Below, in pieces: positions 12,401 to 22,114 of a stretch of 64,000 nucleotides of DNA. Source of the stretch: Gelatoporia subvermispora B (lineage: Eukaryota > Basidiomycota > Agaricomycetes > Polyporales > Gelatoporiaceae); NCBI GenBank assembly GCA_000320605.2, contig KB445792.1:1369581-1433580 (forward strand). Direction: 5' to 3'. The translations under genes were made by a program, and so were the position numbers. Under the pieces are notes generated by a model, which saw nothing but the letters and a program-made list of their open reading frames with translations, did no database searches and was not told the origin of the DNA. Numbering within the stretch: the stretch's first letter is position 1; the number at the start of each line of letters is the position of its first letter.

Positions 12401-15400
12401 ATTGCTGATCACCACACTAGATGGATACAGGTCGAAGTGAGGGTAGACCGCGGAATCTATTCGATTGTTAGCCACATTTCGCCATATCCCAAAGACAATC
12501 GGCGCGCACAGATGTCGAAGCGAGGGTAGCCCTCAGCGGGTACCGACCGTGCGCTCCTCGTTTCATTGCTGATCACCACACTAGATGGATACAGGTCGAA
12601 GTGAGGGTAGANNNNNNNNNNNNNNNNNNNNNNNNNNNNNNNNNNNNNNNNNNNNNNNNNNNNNNNNNNNNNNNNNNNNNNNNNNNNNNNNNNNNNNNNN
12701 NNNNNNNNNNNNNNNNNNNNNNNNNNNNNNNNNNNNNNNNNNNNNNNNNNNNNNNNNNNNNNNNNNNNNNNNNNNNNNNNNNNNNNNNNNNNNNNNNNNN
12801 NNNNNNNNNNNNNNNNNNNNNNNNNNNNNNNNNNNNNNNNNNNNNNNNNNNNNNNNNNNNNNNNNNNNNNNNNNNNNNNNNNNNNNNNNNNNNNNNNNNN
12901 NNNNNNNNNNNNNNNNNNNNNNNNNNNNNNNNNNNNNNNNNNNNNNNNNNNNNNNNNNNNNNNNNNNNNNNNNNNNNNNNNNNNNNNNNNNNNNNNNNNN
13001 NNNNNNNNNNNNNNNNNNNNNNNNNNNNCGCACAGATGTCGAAGCGAGGGTAGCCCTCAGCGGGTACCGACCGTGCGCTCCTCGTTTCATTGCTGATCAC
13101 CACACTAGATGGATACAGGTCGAAGTGAGGGTAGACCGCGGAATCTATTCGATTGTTAGCCACATTTCGCCATATCCCAAAGACAATCGGCGCGCACAGA
13201 TGTCGAAGCGAGGGTAGCCCTCAGCGGGTACCGACCGTGCGCTCCTCGTCTCATCACTGATCACCACGCTGGATGGGTACAGGTCAAAGTGAGGGTAGAC
13301 CGCGGGGTCTGAGGCGAAGTCAGTATTCAGAACGACCATACGATCACAACTAGCACGCACAGATATCAAGGACCGGGTAGCTGCCCGCCACGGCCGACTG
13401 CTTAGCGGTCGCAGGGTCCGCCGCGCCCGCATAGGGCCAGACTTGCGCCCACGGTTGCGCCTGTGGCACATCCTGCTCATCCTCCTCAGCATACTCGATC
13501 TCCTCTACGTGCGCCTGCTGCTCGTCGGCGGCCGCCGCGCCGATATAGGGGAACGCCCACCGCGACGGCGTCGCCACCCCGCGCGCGACACCCGGGGACG
13601 CGACATACGGCCACACCCACGAGCTCGGCGTCCTGGGCTCCGCCTGGACACCCGGCGATGAAACGTACGGCCAGACCATCTGGCTGGGGCCCGCGACGTT
13701 CTCTACCACCTCCAGCTCCTGCGGCTGCCAGATTGTGTATGGCCAGACGTGCTTCCACGTCCGGGGCGCCTGCACGACCGCGGGGCTCGGCGCGCCGCTT
13801 GCGAACCCGCGCGCGGCAAGATCTGGCGAGGGCGCGCGCAGCGCATATTGCGACTCGGCGGGCGAGGGAGGGTACTCGGAGGGCGGGCCCCACGACGTGG
13901 CGGTCGCGGGTGTGACAGGCACGCTGTGCAGCGCGCGGGCGGCGAGGTCGACCGAGGGTGCGAAGCTCGCTGCGCTGAAGGGGGTCACGGGGAGCTCGGA
14001 CGGCGGGCCCCAGCTCGTCGCGGTCGACGCGGTCAGAGGCACGTCCTCGAGCATGCGGCGCGCGATGTCTGGAGTGGGGAGCGGCGACGAGCTCGGGAGG
14101 GACTCGAGCCAGTCTTCGTCGTCTGGTGGGCCGTACGACGTGCAGACTGAGGGCGTGAGGCACACAGAGCCCTCGAGCCGCCGATCGAGGTGCACGGATT
14201 CGACGCGGTCCCAGGATGCGACCGACTCGCCGTCGTTCCACTCCCAGCCGTATTCGGGCGGGCCAGCGGACGACACGGACCAGGCATAGTCCGCAAGGTT
14301 GATCTCCTCAGCCTCGGCTTCGCCGTCGACAGTGAGATCGACGTCGAGCAAGGTATTGGGCAGGTTCGCAGGGTCGAGGCTCGGCTGGCCGCGTGCTGCG
14401 AGCGGTGTGTGTGTGCGGGAGAGCTCGGCGCCGCTCCGCCACGACTGGATGCGACTGTCGAAGTGCTGCTGTGCAGTCCGTTGGGACTCCTCTTGTGCGA
14501 TAGGCGAAAGAGCCCGTAGGAGCTGTGTCTCGTCGGACGGACTGGATGGCGACAGGTTACGAGGGACAAGCTTCGAGCCCGAGCGCATTGATACTCCGTC
14601 CGTTCGGTCGAGCAGGTTCAGTCGCTTGGGTACGTTGCGAAAAGGCGTGGTAGTCGGTCGCGTATGTTGCATGGCAATGTCAAGCGTCGCGTCGGCAGTT
14701 TCGTCCAGGATGGACGTTCGACTGTCTCCACGCCAGTGAGACACAGACTGTGCACGCGAGGGTGCTACGGATTGCGGAACGGATTGCGGCACGTCCATAA
14801 TCTCGCGGCGGGTGGATGCAAGCCAGGCATCGTACCATCGAGCTTTCGCAAGGTCAATGTCAAACTCGATTTGACCGCCGATGGGGAGCGACTGCTGGGG
14901 TGGTGTCGGCGTGCGCGCTTCAAAGATATGGCTCCAGAGGAGGTGCCAGGAGTCGTCCGAGATTCGTGGGCTCAACCATGTACCTTCCATACTTGTGCGG
15001 AGGTAGAGACACAGTCCGACGATACTCGGCAGATTGAACTCACGAGCAATCGCACCTAGTTGTCCGCTCATCTGGCTGGATGTCAATATGTAAAGATGTG
15101 CCTGAAGCAAGATCACTCACAGTCGGAAACAGAGGCATAAGGATGCCATTGGTCATCCGATGTGGTGAGCCGGTAGATAGAGTATGTCCGAACGGGCCAT
15201 GTTCGCGGACGAAGGAGGTGGGAGGAAAGACCACGACAAGCCAGTGAAGGCTTCTCTGAACAACGCGTTCTCGTGCTTCCTTCGGACCCGAGCTCACGTA
15301 GTTCATCGGAGAACCCTTGCGGTGGAAGGGAAGGGGCGTCTCGGCGGCGTTTGCGGATAGGTGGGTGGAAGCATCTTGGTCGCTGGTGTTGACCTGGTGT

Positions 15401-15522
15401 GTCGGCCGCGAGAGTACGCGGGTGTGCTCGTCGTCGGTGTCTGGAGGGGTCAATGGCTGGATGGTGCGAGGCGGGTCTTGCGAGATAGACTTTTGCGCAC
15501 GATGGAATATAGACTGTGCCAT
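9461..15522 (-). CDS. Large modular YP-repeat protein with Pro-rich C-terminus, unknown function
   Basis: The gene starts at 15522 (MAQSIFHRAQKSISQ) and ends at 9461. After one intron near 15076-15122 a very long exon (to about 13353) encodes a conserved-looking N-terminal segment (SLHWLVVVFPPTSFVREHG; FNLPSIVGLCLYLR). It continues into a disordered region with repeated TSWGPPSE and WPY motifs. Then come at least 15 short exons, each encoding one module of the form YP.VYPHFDLYP ... YPRFDI. The introns are all phase 1 and split the tyrosine codon at the module junction (for example FDI-Y-PAVYPHFDLYP). The last long exon carries two copies of a basic RK(T/S)HEEL motif (about 10240-10360), a Pro-rich stretch with SH3-ligand-like PPPPPP and PALPPKR, and the short final exon ends at 9461. 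Repeats of this kind occur in Agaricomycete proteins of unknown function. The open frames drawn through the N run are meaningless, so the true length is unknown. Confidence 0.75.
12181..13359 (-). repeat. 164-bp tandem exon+intron repeat array
   Basis: A unit of about 111 bp of exon plus 53 bp of intron recurs with a spacing of exactly 164 bp. The same landmark lies at 12181, 12345, 12509, [assembly gap], 13033 and 13197, and a diverged copy follows at 13360. The introns are nearly as similar as the exons, so the copies arose by recent DNA-level duplication. Towards 11.8 kb the same module continues as clearly diverged copies. Confidence 0.9.
12612..13028. other. Assembly gap (417 N) inside the repeat array
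   Basis: A run of 417 N. The 107 nt just left of the gap (12505-12611) and the 107 nt just right of it (13029-13135) are identical. The two contig ends may therefore simply overlap, or additional repeat units are missing. The landmark spacing across the gap (524 bp) is not a multiple of the 164-bp unit. Confidence 0.97.
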
Positions 15523-16168
15523 GGTGGAGGATAGTGGTGCGGTATGAGGGAGAGGAAGTGAGTAGGGAGTGACAGTCTGACTAGCAGGGGTGGTTAATCA
15601 GGCGCGACCACGTCGAGTGGGTGGGCGTGTAGGGGACGGGAGCGTAGTAAGCTAGCCTGCGAAAGAGACAGGTGCGGTGAGCAGCTTGGCCTGAAAAGAC
15701 TGATGAATCAGGGCATCAGTCTGTCAGCGGACGCTCACGTTCAAGTCCCCACGGCGACCGGGGAGAAAGTACGCGCACCGGTGTGGGTGGAGGAAGGGAG
15801 AAACGGAGACCCGTCGAGGGCACGACGTGGAGGAGCGAACGAAAGGACGTACGGAGAAGTTGCGACGGCGAACGCTACCAGCGGCTAGCTCGGGCTGCGA
15901 GCGGCTACCACAGCCTGCGACCCGCCGCTGGCCGAAAGCGATCACCACGCTCGACGTCGCCGCGACGGGACATCGACGGATGCGTGTCCGCGCGCTGCCA
16001 GGCGCTGCCATGGCACCCGCCGATGCCTCCCCCGATGCCATCGTCGCGGCGCGTCGCCCTTTCCCGTTCCAGCAGGTCTCATGCCATATCCGGTCATACC
16101 CCGATCACGGCACGTGCTGCACGCGTCCTCTCCCCGCCACATCCTAGGACCCCGCGTTGTTGCACGCC
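15523..16168. other. Divergent promoter region (YP-repeat gene / CSN4)
   Basis: 646 bp between two divergent start codons. It is GC-rich near CSN4, with a CACGTG motif at 16111-16116, 53 bp upstream of the CSN4 ATG. Both strands show short open frames due to base composition; none looks like a protein. Confidence 0.5.
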
Positions 16169-17756
16169 ATGGAGAGCCGACTCGCTCAGCTGTCCGCCCT
16201 CAGCCAAAAGGACAAGCTCACCGCCTACCAGTCTGTCCTCGTAGACACCCTCACCAGCCCAGACCCCACACGCGTCCACGCCGACCTCCACACCCTCGTC
16301 GAGAATGTCATCCAGGAATCCGTCGGTCTCGTTATCAGCAGGCAGATCCTGACCGACCTCGTGCTCGGCCTCCAGCGCGGCGCGATAGCAGATTCACAGC
16401 TCAAGAAGAGCATCGTGCAAGACATCTTGGAGATCATACAGCCCCGTCTCGTCAGCTACGAGGAGCAGGCAAGTCCCGAGTGCTCTACAGGCTACGTAAT
16501 GTAGCTGAGACCAAGACCCCGCTGCAGGTCAACTCTCTTCGGTTCCAGCTCGCAGATATCCTCGAGGCCGAGGAAGAATGGAGCACAGCAGCTCGTGTGC
16601 TCATGGGCATCTCGCTAGACTCGAGCCAAAGGTGAGTGCTTGAAGCAGGTCCCGATACCCCTCGCGATCGAACCCATGCACCACAGAGTCATGTCGGACG
16701 AGGACAAGCTGCGCATATACGTGCGCATCGTGCGTCTGCTCCTAGAAGACGAAGACTCCGTGCAAGCCGAGACGTACTACACCCGCGCCGCCCTTCTCAC
16801 CCACTCCACCACCGACAAAGAGACCCTCCTCCAGTTCAAGCTCTGCCAAGCCCGCATCTCCGACTACTCGCGCAAGTTCCTCGAGGCCGCCAGCCGATAC
16901 CACGAGCTCAGCTGGATCGCCGAAATCGACGAGGACGAGCGCCGCCACATGCTGTGCGTCCCCTTTCCCGTCCATCCTGCGCCATTTACTGACCCTCCCC
17001 GCCCCAGCTCCGCTGCCGTGACCTGCGCCGTCCTCGCGCCCGCGGGCCCGAACCGCTCGCGCGTGCTCGGGTCGCTCTGCCGCGACGAGCGCACCGCCGA
17101 GCTCCCCACCTTCACGATCCTCGCCAAGATGTTCCACGACCGGATCCTGCGCCCCGCCGAGGTGCACGAGTTCGAGGGCACGCTCAAGCCGCACCAGCTC
17201 GCGAGGCTCTCGCAGTCGTCCAACGACCGCCTCGCGTCCGCGATCGCGGATGACGACGACGACGACGTCGCGGACGGCGCCACGAACACGAGCACGCGCA
17301 CCGGCCCCGCGACCGTCCTCGACCGCGCCGTCCTCGAGCACAACCTCCTCGCGAGCTCCAAAATCTACAACAACATCACGTTCCGCGGGCTCGGCACCCT
17401 CCTCGACCTCACCCCCGGCGCTGCAGAGAACATGGCGCGCAAGATGATCGAGCAGGGCCGCCTGAAGGGCTCGATTGACCAAGTTGAGCGGCTTATCACC
17501 TTCCAGGTTGACGGTGAGGAGGACGATGCGCAGGGTAAGGCGGGTGGACTCGGCGATGTCGAGCAGACGGAAGAGGACACAGGGGCGCCGTTCACGAAGC
17601 GGTGGGATCAGCAGATCCGCCTCACCGCTGCAAATGCAAGTTTTCTCCCTTACTTCATCCAGACGCGCCACTGACCTGTCCAATCCGCAGGTTGAATCTA
17701 TTGTACAGCACCTTACGGAGAAGGGCCTGGTCCAGCTTGCACCCACACAAGCATGA
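16169..17756 (+). CDS. CSN4: COP9 signalosome complex subunit 4
   Basis: Subunit of the COP9 signalosome, the nuclear complex that removes Nedd8 from cullins. The ATG at 16169 starts MESRLAQLSALSQKDKL. Helical repeats follow (VNSLRFQLADILEAEEEW, KLRIYVRIVRLLLEDED, AETYYTRAALL), typical of PCI subunits. Then comes ELPTFTILAKMFHDRILRP and the C-terminal PCI winged helix (LEHNLLASSKIYNNITFRGL ... MARKMIEQGRLKGSIDQVE). The last exon encodes VESIVQHLTEKGLVQLAPTQ and stops at 17754-17756. Four introns are visible: about 16469-16528, 16632-16689, 16955-17008 and 17636-17691. Between the winged helix and the C-terminus the sequence adds an acidic Asp/Glu-rich insert, and an Asp run (IADDDDDDVADG) precedes the PCI helix. 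Length of about 460 fits the family. Confidence 0.9.
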
Positions 17757-17887
17757 GGATGTGTAGAATCTGTATTATAGTACTCGAACATGAATGCGAG
17801 CGAGAGCTGACAGCAATGAGTCCGCGTGCATGTACATGACATAACGTTGCGTGAAAGCAGATGGCAATATGCAATACGACTAAATCA

Positions 17888-20800
17888 CTAGGTAGTCCCT
17901 TCCACCCTGCGCCGCTTTTTCGCGCGTTCGCGCTTCGTCTCAAGTTCGTGCCACTCGCCTTCGAGTGACGCGAGTCTGACATCGATAGCGATCAGTCGAT
18001 GTATGAAGCAAGAAGCGAGACAACATACCCGACAGGCGCAGCTGGAGGTGGCTGTTCCTGGTGGAAGTAGGGAGCGTCCAGAGCATCAGCGGCCGTGACA
18101 CGTTGCGCCGGATCGTATGTCAGTAGTTGTTCAGCAAGATCCAATCCAGCAGGGGAAAGCCATCTATATGCGAAGATGAGCAATTGGAATCCCAGCCAAA
18201 ATGTCACACGTACTTCTCGAAGAGTTCTCTGAAGCGGTTGGGGATGGGCTCTCGCGGCTTCACAAGTTCGTACCAGGGCAGACTAGTTACATCGGGCCAT
18301 CGCTCAGTCGTGGGCGTGCCCAGGATCTTGTAGATCACATCAAGTTGATGGATCTCGTCGTTGCCTTGGAAGACTGGCTTCTTCGTGAAAAGCTCCAACA
18401 TGATGCACCTGAGGGCTCATCAACAACGACAAGGGTCGGTACTATTCGGACAACATACCCAGCGCTCCACATGTCCACCTCCGGGCCATATACAGTCGTC
18501 CCGAATAGCAGTTCGGGTGGTCGGTACCAGAGTGTGATGACCCGATTGGTGTAGTCACTCCTCCGACGCTTCTGATAGAATCGCGCAAGACCAAAGTCTG
18601 CCAACTTCAGCTCTCCTCTGTTATTGATGAGGATATTTGAACCCTTGATGTCTCGGTGGATCACACCCTTGTGGTGAAGGTATGCCAGGCCGGCCAGCAT
18701 CTGGCGGCAGAAGGACTTCAGGTGTGCGTCGTCGAAGGAGAACTGGCTTTGCGACAATATTCCAGTGAGGTCGTGATCCATATACTCGAAGACCATGTAA
18801 ACAGATCCTGTTGCCAGCGATCAATTTTGGCTTTTGGCCATGCAAGGAACACTTACCGTTAGATACCATCATCTCATAGAGACGAACCACGTTGTCATGA
18901 CGCAACGACTGAAGAAGCTTGATTTCTCGCATCGCCGTGACGGGAAACCCGTCGCGCTCCGCCTCCATGCGAATCCGCTTGAGAGCAACAAATCGGCCGC
19001 TACTAGCATTGAGCGCCTTGTACACCTTGCCAAAGGTGCCCTCGCCAACTTGGCTGACAATTGTGTAGACTTCATCACGCGAACCGCGAATGGGTGACGG
19101 AGGCCTCGTCATCGTCGGTGTCGGAGTCTCCTGGTGCTGTTCATGGGAGTGTGCAAGTGACGCAGGGTGCCTCTGCTCGGCAATTGGAGTGCCCTCAACA
19201 GCCCTGCTCCGCTGAGAAGTATCCTGGAAATGAGAGGCAGAAGTAGAGGGGGGGAAGGCGGGTCTGGAGGTGAGCGAGGGCCTCCGTTCCTGGCGAATGT
19301 CGTGCGATGCCTGACTAGCAGGACTGTCATGTGAGTGTGGTTGCGCATGCCCATTGACATGAAGGCGGTCTGCTTCATCACGATTTGGTTGTACCGAGCT
19401 CGTTGCTGGAACTTGCGCTGTAGACGCAGAGGCTCCAGGTCGTGCAGAGTCAGATGGTGTCTCATCCGAGTCGTCGTCTCCAGGGAAAAATCGTTTGACA
19501 GCAGAACTCGCCTGACCAATAGGCTTGAAGCCTGCATTCCTTGGGCGAGTCGCACCGGCAAGGACTGATTTCGTTCGCAGTTCCGTAGGTGACGTTGAGA
19601 CAGAAGGCGAAACCACAATAGGTTGCGACTGAAGGACAGGGGTGGGCGGGCCAGCAACAGCGTCAAAGGTGTGGGCAGCCTGAGCAGCATCAGTCTTCTT
19701 CTGTTCTGCTTCTTCTTTAGTTTGCAACATAGGCGTAGACGTGCCAGGCGATGTCGGAGCATGACGCTAGAACAATGTTCAGCGAGGACTATCCCTTCCA
19801 TTCCATTAGAAACACTCACGTCGCTGCGTTTGTCCTTATGTTCAGCTTTGTCTCTGCGACCATCACCACGACGGTTGGGAGGCGGCATGGTGTTGATGGA
19901 CTTGTGATAGTTTATCGTCAGGTCACGAATTGAGGTAGCAGGAGGAAGACGATGGACCGTGCGCGTGCGTTCTTTAGGGCTCCGGCTAGGGCTCCTGCTC
20001 CGGCTCCTACTTATACTCGTTGTTATTGACCTGCTACGTCGACGAGGTCTTCCTCGAGGATCAGTGCTATCGTAACTTCGTGGTGACGATCCCGGGGACC
20101 TAGAATACCGAGCAGGCTGGCGGCCATTCCTGCCTCTGGAGCGATCGGGAGGACTGACGCTGCGGTCCGGGCCACGGCTGAAGTCCCTTCGCCGTCGTTT
20201 CGGCGTATCTACAGATCGTGAACGACCACGCGATGAACGACGGGAGTAGAAAGACTCCGCTGGTGAGCGTGAACGCGGACGGACTGGAGAAGGCGAACGA
20301 CGTTGTTTGCGCTTGCCAGAAGCCTTGTTGTTCTTGTTCGGAGGAGCATTGGGCTCTCGTCTGGTCCAACTGATAAGGACATCAAGACATGGACAAATTA
20401 CGCATCGCAGAGTACACACTTGTTGAGCTGGCCATCATCGTTCCTCCAATCACGCTTTTGCTTGTTAGCATTGCCCTTTTTGCCTGCCTTCCCGCCTTTG
20501 GGGTGTTGGTTGCTCCTGTTGGCGTTCTGGTTTCGTTGGCCCTGTTGTCCATTTCGACGATTACCGGGTTGCCAGGTGGGGGCGGGCTCCCAGTTCCGGT
20601 CTTCTGGTGGACGGTCAGATGGTTCCCCCCGTACCCTCCATTCCCGAGGAGGGTCATCTCTGGGCTTCAACTCTGGGGGAGGCCGGTCCCAACCAGAGTC
20701 ACGTCGCCATTCTTGAGTATTACTGCTACGACGGTCTTCTCGAGGCCAATCGTCTACCTGTCTGTCGTCTGCCCCGTATCGAGACCGTCCTCTTGCATTT

Positions 20801-21321
20801 GCAACTCCTGAGCGACTTTCTTCGGGAGGCCACGAATTGTGGCCGTCCTTCCTGCTGTCATAGCGCGGAGAAGGAGTCCACGAAGAAGGTTCAGGGTAAG
20901 ATGATGCTGGGTAGTTTTGGTCGTACCCATCCCATTGTCTGCTGGGCCCCGTACGAGGAGCCCAAGAATCAACATCTCGCTCATCACGAGGATCATAATC
21001 GACTCTGTTGCTCCTCTGGTAATGGTCCCGAGGAACATAGTTGTTGTACGGGTCATGAGACGGATGCGGGGGCTCAGCAGGCCGCCACTCGTCAACATCA
21101 CGACGAACTCGAGACGAAGAGCCTTCTCTTCTCATGTCAAATCCTCCTCTAGATGGCGAGCTTCTGTAGCTTTCAGGGCGATGAGAATAGCGGTGAGGAT
21201 GAGAAAAGGTCTCAGAGCGCGACTCGGCATCGGCTCGTGGGATCAGCAAAGATGAAGACGCTTCGTTGTCGTGTGCATCTGTGCCAGCCGGGCGTCTTGA
21301 ACGGCCTTGACCAACCTGCAT
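17888..21321 (-). CDS. CTK1: CTD kinase catalytic subunit, CDK12/Ctk1 type, with RS-rich N-terminus
   Basis: Cyclin-dependent kinase expected to phosphorylate Ser2 of the RNA polymerase II C-terminal domain. The kinase domain starts with YTIVSQVGEGTFGKVYKA (Gly-rich loop). It has the VALKRIR lysine, the catalytic loop HRDIKGSNIL, LADFGLARFY, and a T-loop with TNRVITLWYRPPELL of the CDK9/CDK12 type. About 550-600 residues precede it. They comprise an Arg/Tyr/Ser-rich first exon (many RDD, PREWR, DRPPE patches), a dense RS domain (RSRSRSPSRSPKERTRT) and a linker. The first ATG in frame is 21321 (MQVGQGRSRRPAG). The frame is open further upstream only from a non-ATG codon. The last exon, ETKRERAKKRRRVEGTT, ends at 17888. 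The long SR-like N-terminus resembles metazoan CDK12/13 more than yeast Ctk1. Confidence 0.9.
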
Positions 21322-22114
21322 CCAGAGGCGGGCGAGCTTGAGACGTTGAGACGGTGATGGCAGAGGGGAAGCTACGACGCTCGCGTTACGTGTTGTGACT
21401 GACGGGGGCAGGCAAACGGTCAAGACCTGTCCCGGGACAGTCCTCGCAGCTCACTCGGCTTGATAGACGACCGACGGGTCACTCAGAGGAGAACACCACA
21501 CTTGAAAGAGCTTGAAGCTTCATACAGCGGCATGTGAAGTGAGAAAAAATCAGTACACCTTGCACGACCAGCCGAAGCCACAGCAGAGACAGATCCCCAC
21601 TTACGCGACAATGTCTGGAAGCCACAGCGTACGAAGGTTACTAGATGAGTAGATCAGGCAAGGAACGATGATACAAGGACAGCGGCGAAAGCCCGAGAGG
21701 AATGAGAGTAGAACGACCTTGCCCCTTTCGGCGTCGCAGGCAAGTATCAGTTACAACGGAAGCGCACTCTACATCCTATCGAACGGCTCAAATCTATCGA
21801 CGCTCGACTGGTCATCGTAGGGAGCGAAACCAAACATGGTGCAAAGTGATGATGGGTACAGATTTGAACGTAGAACGTGGATGTGGCAAACAGGTCCATT
21901 GGGATAAACGTACATGTGCGTGCAGGCGCAAGGACGAACCAATAAGTTTGTCCGGCAGTCATTTCAAAACCACCGTGTTCTAGTACAATTGCACGCAAAC
22001 AAGCCGCAAGCCTGAGAAACGAAAACAATGTCCAACTACGCAAAAGTGATGGCTACAGGTACATAGTGGTACATAGGATGGTTGTCGTAATTACATGCAT
22101 TGGTACTATCGGTA
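21322..22114. other. Spacer between CTK1 and the WD40 gene
   Basis: 793 bp upstream of CTK1 and downstream of the WD40 gene stop, both on the minus strand. It must hold the CTK1 promoter and 5' UTR and the 3' UTR of the WD40 gene. Frames here start from non-ATG codons or lack any recognisable pattern. Confidence 0.5.

Noticed and set aside
12573..13217. Long open frames on both strands crossing the N run
   Set aside because: Most of their length is the assembly gap translated as unknown residues; they carry no evidence of coding.
13443..14739. Several long GC-rich frames on both strands opposite and out of phase with the YP-repeat gene
   Set aside because: They are shadows of the long minus-strand exon; residues are dominated by Arg, Ala and Pro as expected from GC-rich codons read in the wrong frame.
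15665..15765. Possible tRNA B box (CGTTCAAGTCC near 15738)
   Set aside because: No A box at the right distance and no cloverleaf can be folded around it.
16742..17842. 366-codon minus-strand frame
   Set aside because: Antisense to the strongly supported CSN4 gene; Glu/Val/Arg-rich mirror of its codons.
20389..20811. Plus-strand frame with hydrophobic segments (ELAIIVPPITLLLVSIALFA)
   Set aside because: It is exactly antisense to the CTK1 first exon; the hydrophobicity comes from reading complement of Arg/Asn/Gln codons.
19109..21423. Alternative minus frames and plus frames over the CTK1 N-terminus
   Set aside because: The RS-coding sequence stays open in several frames; only one chain joins through good splice sites into the kinase domain.
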